NCBI GenBank assembly: GCA_012963775.1 | Contig: DTVC01000040.1 | Coordinates: 1-6,268, forward strand | Origin: Candidatus Pelagibacter sp. | Lineage (GTDB): Bacteria; Pseudomonadota; Alphaproteobacteria; Pelagibacterales; Pelagibacteraceae | Direction: 5' to 3' | DNA: 6,268 bases | Part shown: in pieces, positions 1-6,268 of the stretch | How positions within the stretch are numbered: position 1 is the first letter of the stretch | How the letters are laid out: every line of letters begins with the position of its first letter | Position numbers and translations under genes: made by a program | The notes under the pieces: model-generated | Database searches by the model: none | What the model was told of the DNA's origin: nothing | What the model saw: the letters and a program-made list of their open reading frames with translations, nothing else

Positions 1-743
1 TTGGTACCAACAAATTTAACAGCCAAAAATTTTTCAAATCCTTCCGCTTGAATTAATTTGTTTAAAATAAATTTCTTACCAGTGTCTGTAAAATTTATTT
101 GATTTTCTTTTTTTTCCATTCTTTCTCTAAACCACTTTTTTTCAACAGGATCTGAAATATGCATATATTCAACACCTATGGTTGAACAATAAGTTTTTTT
201 AAGAAATGAAAGTAGTTCTTTGATGGTTGCATATTCGCGATCCATATATTCATGTAAATAAATCTTTTTATTATAATCTTCTTTTTTAAAACCATGGTCA
301 GCTGGATGTAGTTCATGAAGATATTTTCTCTCCATCATTCCTAGTGGATCAAGATTTGCTATAAGGTGTCCTCTAATTCTATAAGCTCTTATAAGGGCAA
401 TAGCTTTGACTGATTGCTCTTTTTCCTTTTCATATCCATCTTTTGTAGCTATACCACCATTTGATAAAAGCTTCTTTTTAGTGAAATCATCCTCTGCTGA
501 AATTTTAGTTCTATCAATTATTTTTGAAATATTATTTTTTTTAGGAGACCAACTTGGACCTTGTATTTCAGTTTGTATGATTTTTTGATCTTCATCTAAA
601 CCATCAAAAAATTCTCTCCAACTTTGAGGAATAGTTTCTGGATTGTTAACATATTTTAAATAAAGTTCTTCTATAAAAGCACTATTGCTGCCTTCTAAAA
701 AAGATGTTTTGTTGAAGATTGTATTATCTTTAATTGTGGTCAT
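1..743 (-). CDS. sucA: 2-oxoglutarate dehydrogenase E1 component, N-terminal part (cut by window edge)
   Basis: E1 is the thiamine-diphosphate subunit that decarboxylates 2-oxoglutarate and passes the succinyl group to the lipoyl arm of E2 (SucB) in the cytosolic complex. The frame opens with ATG at 743-741 and runs without a stop to the left edge, giving 247 residues of a protein usually over 900 long. The thiamine-binding core lies outside the window. Visible family marks are the E1 N-terminal helix that binds the complex core (FLEGSN at 15-20, FIEELY at 23-28, NNPETIP at 33-39, SWREFF at 41-46), then the linker, then RAYRIRGHLIANLDPLG at 119-135, EYMHISD at 192-198, and AEGFEKFL at 233-240. 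This N-terminus separates true 2-oxoglutarate E1 from pyruvate E1. The gene lies 42 bp downstream of sucD on the same strand and is very likely in its operon. Its leader is AT-only in most positions with no clear Shine-Dalgarno sequence; the start is chosen because the conserved N-terminal motif begins shortly after it. Confidence 0.96.
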   Translation of the reverse strand, partial: MTTIKDNTIFNKTSFLEGSNSAFIEELYLKYVNNPETIPQSWREFFDGLDEDQKIIQTEIQGPSWSPKKNNISKIIDRTKISAEDDFTKKKLLSNGGIATKDGYEKEKEQSVKAIALIRAYRIRGHLIANLDPLGMMERKYLHELHPADHGFKKEDYNKKIYLHEYMDREYATIKELLSFLKKTYCSTIGVEYMHISDPVEKKWFRERMEKKENQINFTDTGKKFILNKLIQAEGFEKFLAVKFVGT

Positions 744-754
744 TTACAGATAAA

Positions 755-769
755 ATAAATTAAATTTAT
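755..769. repeat. Small AT-only inverted repeat in the sucD-sucA gap
   Basis: In the 42-bp gap, ATAAAT at 755-760 and ATTTAT at 764-769 can pair around a 3-base loop. An alternative pairing is GATAAA at 749-754 with TTTATC at 765-770. Both stems are made almost entirely of A-T pairs and no U-run follows in the direction of transcription, so this is not a convincing terminator. It may be chance in AT-rich DNA, or a weak mRNA processing or translation-modulating fold between sucD and sucA. Confidence 0.2.
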
Positions 770-785
770 CATAAAACTTCTAAAA

Positions 786-1661
786 TTATCTTGCAAGTTT
801 GTCATGTAAGGTTTTACCAATTTCAGCAGGTGAATTTACTATTTTAATACCACAAGATTTCATTTTTTCTATTTTATCTTCTGCTCTACCTTGACCACCT
901 GATATAATTGCTCCAGCATGCCCCATTCTTCTCCCCGGTGGTGCTGTTATACCAGCTATAAATCCGACAATAAGTTTTTTTGTTTTGGAGGATTTAATGA
1001 ATTCTGAAGCTTCCTCTTCTGCATTACCTCCTATTTCTCCAATTATTAAAATTGAATGTGTTTCTGAATCTTTTAAAAAAAGTTCTAAACAGTCAATAAA
1101 ATTCGTACCGTTTATAGGATCTCCTCCTATTCCTATGCAAGAGGATTGTCCTAACCCAACTTCACTAGTTTGCGCAACTGCCTCATAGGTAAGTGTCCCT
1201 GATCTCGACACTATCCCTACGGATCCTTTTTTGTGAATATTGCCAGGCATGATACCAATTTTGCATTCATCGGGTGTAATAATTCCCGGGCAATTTGGTC
1301 CGATTAAACGAGATTTTGATTTTTTTAATTTTTCTTTCACCCTTATCATATCCAAAATAGGAATCCCTTCGGTAATACAAACAATTAAGGGTATCTTACT
1401 TTCTATTGCTTCAATAATCGCAGAAGACGCAAATTTAGCTGGCACATATATCACTGTCGCGTTGGCTTGTGTTTTATCGATAGCTTCTTGAACTGTATTA
1501 AATACAGGTTTTCCTAAATGAGTTTGGCCACCTTTTTTTGGAGTTACTCCACCAACTACATTTGTACCATACGAAATAGCTTGCTCAGAATGAAATGTTC
1601 CGTGAGTGCCTGTAAATCCCTGACAGATTACTTTAGTATTTTTATCAACTAAAATTGACAT
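786..1661 (-). CDS. sucD: Succinyl-CoA synthetase (ligase) alpha subunit
   Basis: SucD carries the CoA site and the histidine that is phosphorylated during conversion of succinyl-CoA to succinate with nucleoside triphosphate formation, working as a complex with SucC. At 291 residues it is full family length. The N-terminal CoA-binding Rossmann domain shows [15 protein letters not shown] at 15-29 and ITEGIP at 96-101, followed by GPNCPG at 121-126. The C-terminal flavodoxin-like domain shows [12 protein letters not shown] at 177-188, [13 protein letters not shown] at 208-220 and [10 protein letters not shown] at 243-252, where His248 is the expected phosphohistidine. No key motif is missing. 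The ATG at 1661-1659 sits 3 bp after the sucC stop and the protein begins in the canonical place ([16 protein letters not shown]), so the start is secure and translational coupling to sucC is likely. A weak GGAAG lies within the end of sucC, about 14 bases ahead of the start. It ends in TAA. Confidence 0.98.
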   Translation of the reverse strand: MSILVDKNTKVICQGFTGTHGTFHSEQAISYGTNVVGGVTPKKGGQTHLGKPVFNTVQEAIDKTQANATVIYVPAKFASSAIIEAIESKIPLIVCITEGIPILDMIRVKEKLKKSKSRLIGPNCPGIITPDECKIGIMPGNIHKKGSVGIVSRSGTLTYEAVAQTSEVGLGQSSCIGIGGDPINGTNFIDCLELFLKDSETHSILIIGEIGGNAEEEASEFIKSSKTKKLIVGFIAGITAPPGRRMGHAGAIISGGQGRAEDKIEKMKSCGIKIVNSPAEIGKTLHDKLAR

Positions 1662-1664
1662 ATT

Positions 1665-2825
1665 TTATTTTGTTACTTCCACAATTTTTTTTGCTGCATC
1701 AGCCAAATTGTTTGCAGATATAATTTTTAAATGAGATTTTTTTAATATTTCTTTTCCCAATTCAACATTAGTTCCTGCTAATCTCACCACTAATGGAACC
1801 GATAGGTTAACTTCTTTTGCAGCATCAACCATTCCTTGAGCAAGGACATCGCATCTCATAATTCCTCCAAAAATATTTATTAAAATTCCTTTAACATTTT
1901 TATCTGATAATATTATTTTAAAAGCTGCTGATACTTTTTCCTTTGATGCTCCTCCACCTACATCTAAAAAATTTGCTGGTTCAGATCCATACAATTTAAT
2001 TATATCCATTGTTGCCATAGCAAGACCTGCACCATTTACCATGCAACCAATTTTTCCATCTAGTTTGATATATGCTAAACCATGTTTGCTAGCTTCTATT
2101 TCCGTAGCATCTTCTTCGTTAAAATCTCTTAATAATACAATTTCTGGATGTCGGTATAATGCATTATCATCAAAATTAATTTTCGCATCAAGACAAACGA
2201 TATCGTTATCCTTTGTTAATATTAATGGATTTATTTCAATAAGATTTGCATCTGTTTCTACAAATGCTTTGTAAATAGATTTAATCAAATTAATTGCTTG
2301 CTGTGCCGATTTTTCTTTCAAATTAAATGGTTCAATTATTTTCTTGATGTCTTTATCTTCAACAGTACTGGATAAAATTATTTTTGTTGTAACGATTTTT
2401 TCAGGATTTTTAATTGCAATTTCTTCAATATTAACTCCACCTTCTGCACTAGATATAAAAGCAATTTTTGAACTGGATCGATCGACTAAACATGATAAAT
2501 AGAACTCTTTTGCAATCTCTACAGATTCTTCAACATATAATCTTTTTACTTCTTTACCACTTGCTCCGGTCTGATGTGTAACTAATTTTTTACCTAACAT
2601 TTTTATTATTTCTTTCTCTAATTCAGATGGATTATTAACTAATTTTATTCCTCCAGCCTTACCTCTTCCGCCCGCATGAATTTGCGCTTTGATTACTTGA
2701 GGTTTTTTACCTATATTCTCTAATTTTTCTTTAATTTTTAAACTATCCACAATTACAAACCCTTTAGGCACTGGCACTCCATATGACTTTAATAATTCTT
2801 TGGCTTGGTGTTCGTGAATATTCAT
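1665..2825 (-). CDS. sucC: Succinyl-CoA synthetase (ADP/GDP-forming) beta subunit
   Basis: SucC is the ATP-grasp subunit that binds nucleotide, Mg2+ and succinate and pairs with SucD. At 386 residues it has the usual bacterial length. It opens with the canonical NIHEHQAKELL at 2-12. The ATP-grasp domain contains KAQIHAGGRGKAGG at 46-59, EINPL at 197-201 and LDAKINFDDNALYRHPE at 212-228, the last two being the expected magnesium/nucleotide contacts. The C-terminal ligase domain contains CMVNGAGLAMATMD at 261-274, FLDVGGGA at 286-293 and INIFGGIMRCD at 316-326, where the phosphohistidine loop of SucD is met. ATP versus GTP preference cannot be decided from this reading. It is the first gene of the minus-strand sucC-sucD-sucA run, and in this window it is cut off from mdh by two unrelated genes. 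The start ATG at 2825-2823 has no Shine-Dalgarno sequence in its AT-rich leader but is fixed by the conserved N-terminus. Confidence 0.98.
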   Translation of the reverse strand: MNIHEHQAKELLKSYGVPVPKGFVIVDSLKIKEKLENIGKKPQVIKAQIHAGGRGKAGGIKLVNNPSELEKEIIKMLGKKLVTHQTGASGKEVKRLYVEESVEIAKEFYLSCLVDRSSSKIAFISSAEGGVNIEEIAIKNPEKIVTTKIILSSTVEDKDIKKIIEPFNLKEKSAQQAINLIKSIYKAFVETDANLIEINPLILTKDNDIVCLDAKINFDDNALYRHPEIVLLRDFNEEDATEIEASKHGLAYIKLDGKIGCMVNGAGLAMATMDIIKLYGSEPANFLDVGGGASKEKVSAAFKIILSDKNVKGILINIFGGIMRCDVLAQGMVDAAKEVNLSVPLVVRLAGTNVELGKEILKKSHLKIISANNLADAAKKIVEVTK

Positions 2826-2887
2826 TATAAGATTTTAATTATTTAACATAAAATTTTTTAAAATATAACGTCTTTTTTAAATTATTA
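2826..2887. promoter_or_regulatory. Divergent intergenic region, likely promoters of sucCDA and the glycosyltransferase
   Basis: These 62 bp separate the start codons of two divergent genes and contain only a handful of G/C bases. Since the gene upstream of sucC runs the other way, transcription of sucC must begin here or inside the start of the glycosyltransferase gene. Toward the glycosyltransferase, TATAAC at 2864-2869 matches five of six bases of a sigma-70 minus-10 box; a poor TTTAAC at 2842-2847 is the best minus-35 candidate. Toward sucC, the minus strand reads TATATT across 2867-2862, also five of six, leaving a leader of roughly 30 bases. In DNA this AT-rich, such matches are expected by chance, so the region is supported by gene layout and not by the boxes. 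I see no operator palindrome or riboswitch-like structure. Confidence 0.4.
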
Positions 2888-3757
2888 ATGGAAAAGTATT
2901 TATTCTTGATACCGGTATTCAACGATTGGAAAAGTTTGAATATACTTTTGGGACAAATTGATAGTGAATTGTCAATATTTGAACATGAATTTAGTGTTGT
3001 TATCGTAAATGATTGTTCTACTAACAAGCTAAATATCGAAAATCAAAAATTTAAAAAAATAAATTCAATAAAAATAATTAATCTTAATAAAAATTTAGGA
3101 AGTCAAGGAGCTATTGCTATTGGTTTAAAATATCTATCCGTTTTACAAGAAAAGAAAAAAATAATAATAATGGATGCAGATGGAGAAGATAATCCTCTCG
3201 TGTTAAGAAAAATAATTGATTTATCAATTAAATTTCCGAAAAAAATTATTACAGTAAATAGAACAAAAAGAAATGAAAAACTTATTTATAGACTGTTATA
3301 CGAAATTCACTATTTACTCACATTTTCAACTACTGGAAAAAAAGTAAGATTCGGAAATTATAGTCTAATTAACCCAGAAAATTTAAATAAATTATTTGCG
3401 ACTGGAGATTTATGGGCTGCATATCCTTCCACAATCGTAAAAAATTTTAGAGAAGAGGAGATAGAACCAATCTTAGCAGAAAGAAAAAAAAGATATACAG
3501 ATAATAGTAAAATGAATTTGTTTCAGTTGATTTTTCACTCTTTAAGGATAATTTCTGTATTTAGAAGAAGATTAATCATTATATCAATAATTTATATATC
3601 TATTTTGAGCTTACTTAACATAATGTTTGGAAGTATTTTATTTTCTATATTAACAGGACTAATTTTAACTCTAAATATATTAGTATTTGTTATTTCGTTA
3701 AATTACAAAAAAGAAGATTTTGATAATTATAAGAATTTAATTAAAAACATCGACTAA
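2888..3757 (+). CDS. Family 2 glycosyltransferase, GtrB/DPM1-like, membrane-anchored
   Basis: This is probably a cytoplasmic-face enzyme that transfers a sugar from a nucleotide donor to polyprenyl phosphate; the family resemblance is clear, while sugar and acceptor are unknown. The GT-A fold is visible in order: LIPVFNDW at 7-14, VVIVNDCSTN at 37-46, the NLGSQGAIAIGL segment at 69-80, and the metal-binding MDADGEDNP at 95-103 (Asp96 and Asp98 as the DxD). After it come VNRTKRNE at 123-130, FGNYSLINPENL at 155-166, and KRYTDNSKM at 201-209, which matches the arginine/SKM acceptor-loop motif of the polyprenyl-phosphate group. Two hydrophobic helices follow at about 229-250 and 252-271, then a charged tail, as in GtrB. 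Length (289) is typical or slightly short. It is the only plus-strand gene here; its TAA directly abuts the stop of the next gene. No Shine-Dalgarno sequence is seen, but the start is fixed by the first beta strand at residues 4-10. It is more AT-rich than the neighbouring TCA genes. Confidence 0.85.
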   Translation: MEKYLFLIPVFNDWKSLNILLGQIDSELSIFEHEFSVVIVNDCSTNKLNIENQKFKKINSIKIINLNKNLGSQGAIAIGLKYLSVLQEKKKIIIMDADGEDNPLVLRKIIDLSIKFPKKIITVNRTKRNEKLIYRLLYEIHYLLTFSTTGKKVRFGNYSLINPENLNKLFATGDLWAAYPSTIVKNFREEEIEPILAERKKRYTDNSKMNLFQLIFHSLRIISVFRRRLIIISIIYISILSLLNIMFGSILFSILTGLILTLNILVFVISLNYKKEDFDNYKNLIKNID

Positions 3758-5326
3758 CTATAAATCGCAATTACTTATATCATAAATTATTAACATTTCG
3801 TTTATAGATTTAGAATTTATACAATTTCCATTATCAATCAAATCTTCAAAATATATAAATTTATTATCGTTACCAATCGCATATATTTCTTTAATTTTAT
3901 TTTTTTTTATTTTTTTTATAAAAAATTTTTGGTAATTAGAAAAATATTTATTTTCTTTATGAGGTACACTTACAGCATCATACCATTTATTCCATTTAAT
4001 AAGTGTATCAAATTTAGAATTAGATATAGCTGAAAAAAATTGATAATCGGAAATAATGATTTTGTTTTTAAGATCTGAGTTTATATAATCTTTTATCTCT
4101 ATTAATTTGTTTACTTCTTTTGTTGGATCATTTAAATAATGAGCGGTAATCCATTGAAGTCCATTGAATATTTTGTGAATCTTTCCTGCTTTAATAGCCA
4201 AATCAAAATTTGCATTTTCTAATTCCATGAATTTTTTTTGCTCATTATATCTAAAATGGTACTTTGTTACTGAAAATAGGCAAATAAGTATTATAAAATA
4301 AATAAAATACTTCTTACTAAAATATTTAAAAAAATAAATATGAGAAAATGCTGTTACTAGGGGTATTATAAAAAAAATTAAAATCTGATTTTTAGTAAGT
4401 AGCTGAGCGTAAATAAAAATTAGAGTCATTCCAATAATTGTTAAAATTATTGTAAAATCTTTTTTTTCATCTAGTGTTTTTTTATTTTTTAAAACCATTT
4501 TTAACAAAACTACAAATAATGGTATTAGGCATATGTATATATATTTGAAGTGCCCTATAAATCCTTTTAAATCAAAATTTAAACTTTCTACTCTACTCGA
4601 ACCAACAGTCATGGGATAAAGAAAATACTGTATCAAAAAATTATTTAAGGGTATTTGATTTATTATTAAAATGAGTGCAAAAAAAGATAGCGTAAAAAAT
4701 GTTCCAATTACAAGCAAAGAAATTTTTTTAATATTAAAACTATAATAAAGAAAAAGTAATAACATTAGTAAAATAAATATAATTATATAAGAAGCAGGAA
4801 TTTGTTTTGATAAAAAAGAACATCCTAAAAATAGAGGAATTAAAAACCAATAAATATTTTTGTTTTTTTCAATTCCTAAAATAAAACAGTAAATGGCAAA
4901 AATAGAAAAGATGATTGAATGATGATCTACAAAAGGCGTACCAATAATTGGATATGCTAGTAAAGATATTCCTGTAGAATAAGCAAAACTGTGAACTTTT
5001 TTTAAACCAAGTTGAACAAATACAAAATAGGAAAAAATTGCTAATATTAAATTTATTATTGCTGCGTGGAGAACATAACTGAACCAACTAGTTCCAAAAA
5101 TTAAAAAAAAAAGAGCTTGCAAGTAATCTAATAAAGGTCCTGTTACAGTCCAATAATCTTTAAAAGGATGAAAACCATTTAAAACATAATAACCAGAATC
5201 AAATATTAAAAAGCTATCGGTGGGGAAAATACCCCTATACCCATAGTAAAAATTAAATGCTATTGAAAAGAAACAGAGTATTAATATAAAAAAAATATTC
5301 TTGTTCTTATAGTTTAATTTGTTCAC
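3758..5326 (-). CDS. Polytopic membrane protein, putative GT-C type glycosyltransferase
   Basis: No named family is recognised with certainty. The 522-residue protein has about ten or eleven hydrophobic helices between residues 10 and 354 (for example 10-29, 81-105, 177-197, 202-222, 261-279, 291-309, 314-331, 338-354), then a soluble tail of about 165 residues. The first loop reads PTDSFLIFDSGYYVLNG (35-51), HPFKDYW (53-59) and GPLLDYL (63-69). This resembles the acidic first loop of GT-C enzymes such as the PMT/ArnT group, which use polyprenyl-phosphate sugars on the outer face of the inner membrane; Asp37, Asp43 and Asp57 are candidate catalytic or metal residues. A DHHS at 134-137 follows. 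The tail is lysine-rich with cysteines at 502 and 520. The start is GTG at 5326-5324: an in-frame TAA lies four codons upstream and no early ATG exists. It begins 18 bp after the mdh stop and may be cotranscribed with mdh. O-antigen polymerase or a purely structural membrane protein cannot be excluded. Confidence 0.7.
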   Translation of the reverse strand: MNKLNYKNKNIFFILILCFFSIAFNFYYGYRGIFPTDSFLIFDSGYYVLNGFHPFKDYWTVTGPLLDYLQALFFLIFGTSWFSYVLHAAIINLILAIFSYFVFVQLGLKKVHSFAYSTGISLLAYPIIGTPFVDHHSIIFSIFAIYCFILGIEKNKNIYWFLIPLFLGCSFLSKQIPASYIIIFILLMLLLFLYYSFNIKKISLLVIGTFFTLSFFALILIINQIPLNNFLIQYFLYPMTVGSSRVESLNFDLKGFIGHFKYIYICLIPLFVVLLKMVLKNKKTLDEKKDFTIILTIIGMTLIFIYAQLLTKNQILIFFIIPLVTAFSHIYFFKYFSKKYFIYFIILICLFSVTKYHFRYNEQKKFMELENANFDLAIKAGKIHKIFNGLQWITAHYLNDPTKEVNKLIEIKDYINSDLKNKIIISDYQFFSAISNSKFDTLIKWNKWYDAVSVPHKENKYFSNYQKFFIKKIKKNKIKEIYAIGNDNKFIYFEDLIDNGNCINSKSINEMLIIYDISNCDL

Positions 5327-5344
5327 AAATTTTTTTTAACTACC

Positions 5345-6268
5345 TTATTTCAAATCAGGATCAATTTTTTTTGCAGATAAAAAAAGTTCTTTTACTGCAT
5401 TGATTGATATATTAAAGTTTTCTTTCTCCTCTGAATTTAATTCTAATTCAATAATTCTTTCAACACCATTTTTCCCAATAACTACCGGTACACCAGCATA
5501 TAAATCCTTAAAACCATATTCTCCATTCAAAAAAGCAGCGCAAGGAAGTGTTTTTTTTTCATCTTTTAGATAAGCCATCGTCATTTCTACGCCTGAAGCT
5601 GCTGGTGCATAAAACGCAGATCCTTTTTGTAACAATTTTCCTATTTCAGCTCCTCCTTTACGAGTTCTCTCAATTATTGAGTCTAATTTTTCTTTTTGAA
5701 TCAATTTATCTAGTGGTTTACCACTTACTGTAGTTTGATTAGTCATTGGAACCATTGTATCTCCATGCCCTCCTAATACTAAGCTTTCAACATTTTTAAC
5801 TGGAACTTTAAGTTCTTGAGAAATAAAATACTTAAATCTTGAAGAATCTAAAATACCCGCCATTCCTACAACCTTACTTGTTGGCAAACCTGAATACTTT
5901 TGAAATGCCATTACAATAACATCGAGAGGATTTGTAATACAAATTACAAAAGCATTTGGTGAAGTTTTTTTAACTCCTTCCGCAACTTGCTTTATTATTT
6001 TTAAATTGGTTCCTAATAAATCGTCTCTTGACATTCCTGGTTTTCTTGGAATCCCGGCTGTAATAATAATTACATCTGAATTTTTAGTATCCTCATAGTT
6101 GCTTGTTCCCATAAGAGAAATATTGGAACCATTAATTGATGTAGATTGAGCTATATCTAAGGCCTTTCCTTTTGCCATACTTTCAGCCACATCAAAAAGG
6201 ACTACATCAGCAAGCTCTTTGATGCTTATAAGGTGAGCTAACGTGCCTCCAATTTGACCCGCTCCTAT
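5345..6268 (-). CDS. mdh: Malate dehydrogenase (NAD-dependent), N-terminus cut by window edge
   Basis: It oxidises malate to oxaloacetate with NAD+ in the cytosol. The frame runs open to the right edge and 307 residues are visible; with the usual length near 320, only about the first ten are missing. Counting from the edge, GAGQIGG at 2-8 is the NAD-binding glycine motif and Asp26 ends the second beta strand (VVLFD). [15 protein letters not shown] at 71-85 holds two substrate-binding arginines, of which Arg75 marks malate and not lactate specificity. ITNPLD at 111-116 holds the substrate asparagine, LDSSRF at 140-145 the Asp141 and Arg144 pair, and GGHGDTMVP at 166-174 the catalytic His168. 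[19 protein letters not shown] at 205-223 is typical of the LDH-like bacterial malate dehydrogenase group found in Alphaproteobacteria. A GTG at 6190-6188 could be misread as the start, but the Rossmann motif lies upstream of it. In related genomes mdh usually leads straight into sucC; here a membrane-protein gene follows after 18 bp. The promoter lies outside the window. Confidence 0.96.
   Translation of the reverse strand: MGAGQIGGTLAHLISIKELADVVLFDVAESMAKGKALDIAQSTSINGSNISLMGTSNYEDTKNSDVIIITAGIPRKPGMSRDDLLGTNLKIIKQVAEGVKKTSPNAFVICITNPLDVIVMAFQKYSGLPTSKVVGMAGILDSSRFKYFISQELKVPVKNVESLVLGGHGDTMVPMTNQTTVSGKPLDKLIQKEKLDSIIERTRKGGAEIGKLLQKGSAFYAPAASGVEMTMAYLKDEKKTLPCAAFLNGEYGFKDLYAGVPVVIGKNGVERIIELELNSEEKENFNISINAVKELFLSAKKIDPDLK

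Noticed and set aside
744..785. A riboswitch or regulatory RNA ahead of sucA.
   Set aside because: Only 42 nearly pure A/T bases are available, with no GC-containing stems, too short and too weak for any known metabolite-binding RNA.
985..1491. Plus-strand open frames opposite sucD (985-1188 and 1240-1491).
   Set aside because: They lie wholly antisense to well-conserved SucD motifs and encode no recognisable protein. The same holds for the plus-strand frames at 406-588 (sucA), 2041-2274 (sucC) and 5548-5733 (mdh).
2839..3027. A 62-residue minus-strand open frame spanning the intergenic region and the 5' end of the GT2 gene.
   Set aside because: It is antisense to the conserved first strands of the glycosyltransferase, resembles no family, and is low-complexity; it is a shadow frame.
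4869..5087. A 72-residue minus-strand frame inside the GT-C-like gene.
   Set aside because: It is an out-of-frame shadow of the longer membrane-protein gene, and its Cys/Phe/Ser-rich content reflects T-rich codons read in another frame.
5103..5112. Run of ten A (T10 in the coding strand) inside the GT-C-like gene, at residues 72-75, as a possible phase-variation tract.
   Set aside because: Long A/T runs occur throughout this AT-rich window, including nine in a row inside the housekeeping mdh gene near 5531-5539. The frame is intact, so there is no specific sign of a contingency locus.
2826..5344. Mobile-element ends (direct or inverted repeats) bordering the glycosyltransferase insertion.
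   Set aside because: By eye the two borders share only A/T-rich strings that are common across the window; no transposase, integrase or tRNA is present.
5345..6190. A complete 281-residue malate dehydrogenase starting at GTG 6190.
   Set aside because: The frame continues upstream to the window edge and encodes the NAD-binding GAGQIGG motif, so the GTG is an internal valine codon and the gene is cut by the edge.

Overview
The window is an AT-rich stretch of bacterial chromosome. It carries the tricarboxylic acid cycle cluster mdh / sucC-sucD-sucA on the minus strand, interrupted by two envelope-type glycosyltransferase genes. The order mdh-sucC-sucD-sucA is the usual one in Alphaproteobacteria. 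Very low GC, short intergenic gaps, weak or absent Shine-Dalgarno sequences and lysine/isoleucine/asparagine-rich proteins suggest a streamlined marine alphaproteobacterium, such as a SAR11 (Pelagibacterales) relative. That placement is inference; the window holds no rRNA or other decisive marker.

Layout from left to right: (1) 1-743, minus: the N-terminal 247 residues of SucA, the E1 subunit of 2-oxoglutarate dehydrogenase, cut by the window edge. (2) 786-1661, minus: complete SucD, succinyl-CoA synthetase alpha. (3) 1665-2825, minus: complete SucC, the beta subunit, 3 bp upstream of sucD. (4) 2826-2887: a 62-bp divergent intergenic region that probably holds promoters for both sides. (5) 2888-3757, plus: a GtrB/DPM1-like family 2 glycosyltransferase with two C-terminal membrane helices. 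(6) 3758-5326, minus: a 522-residue polytopic membrane protein resembling GT-C glycosyltransferases, whose stop codon abuts the stop codon of the gene before it. (7) 5345-6268, minus: malate dehydrogenase, complete at the C-terminus and missing only the first few residues beyond the right edge.

SucA (with SucB and Lpd, expected beyond the left edge), SucCD and Mdh catalyse the 2-oxoglutarate to succinyl-CoA, succinyl-CoA to succinate and malate to oxaloacetate steps. The two inserted genes look like a donor-making enzyme (sugar onto polyprenyl phosphate) and a multi-membrane-span transferase that could use such a donor outside the cytoplasmic membrane. That pairing is inferred from family resemblance and adjacency. 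No gap without a gene exceeds 62 bp. I saw no RNA gene, CRISPR array, insertion sequence or convincing terminator. The point most worth a second look is the glycosyltransferase pair splitting a normally contiguous TCA operon; I see no clear evidence for a wholly new system.
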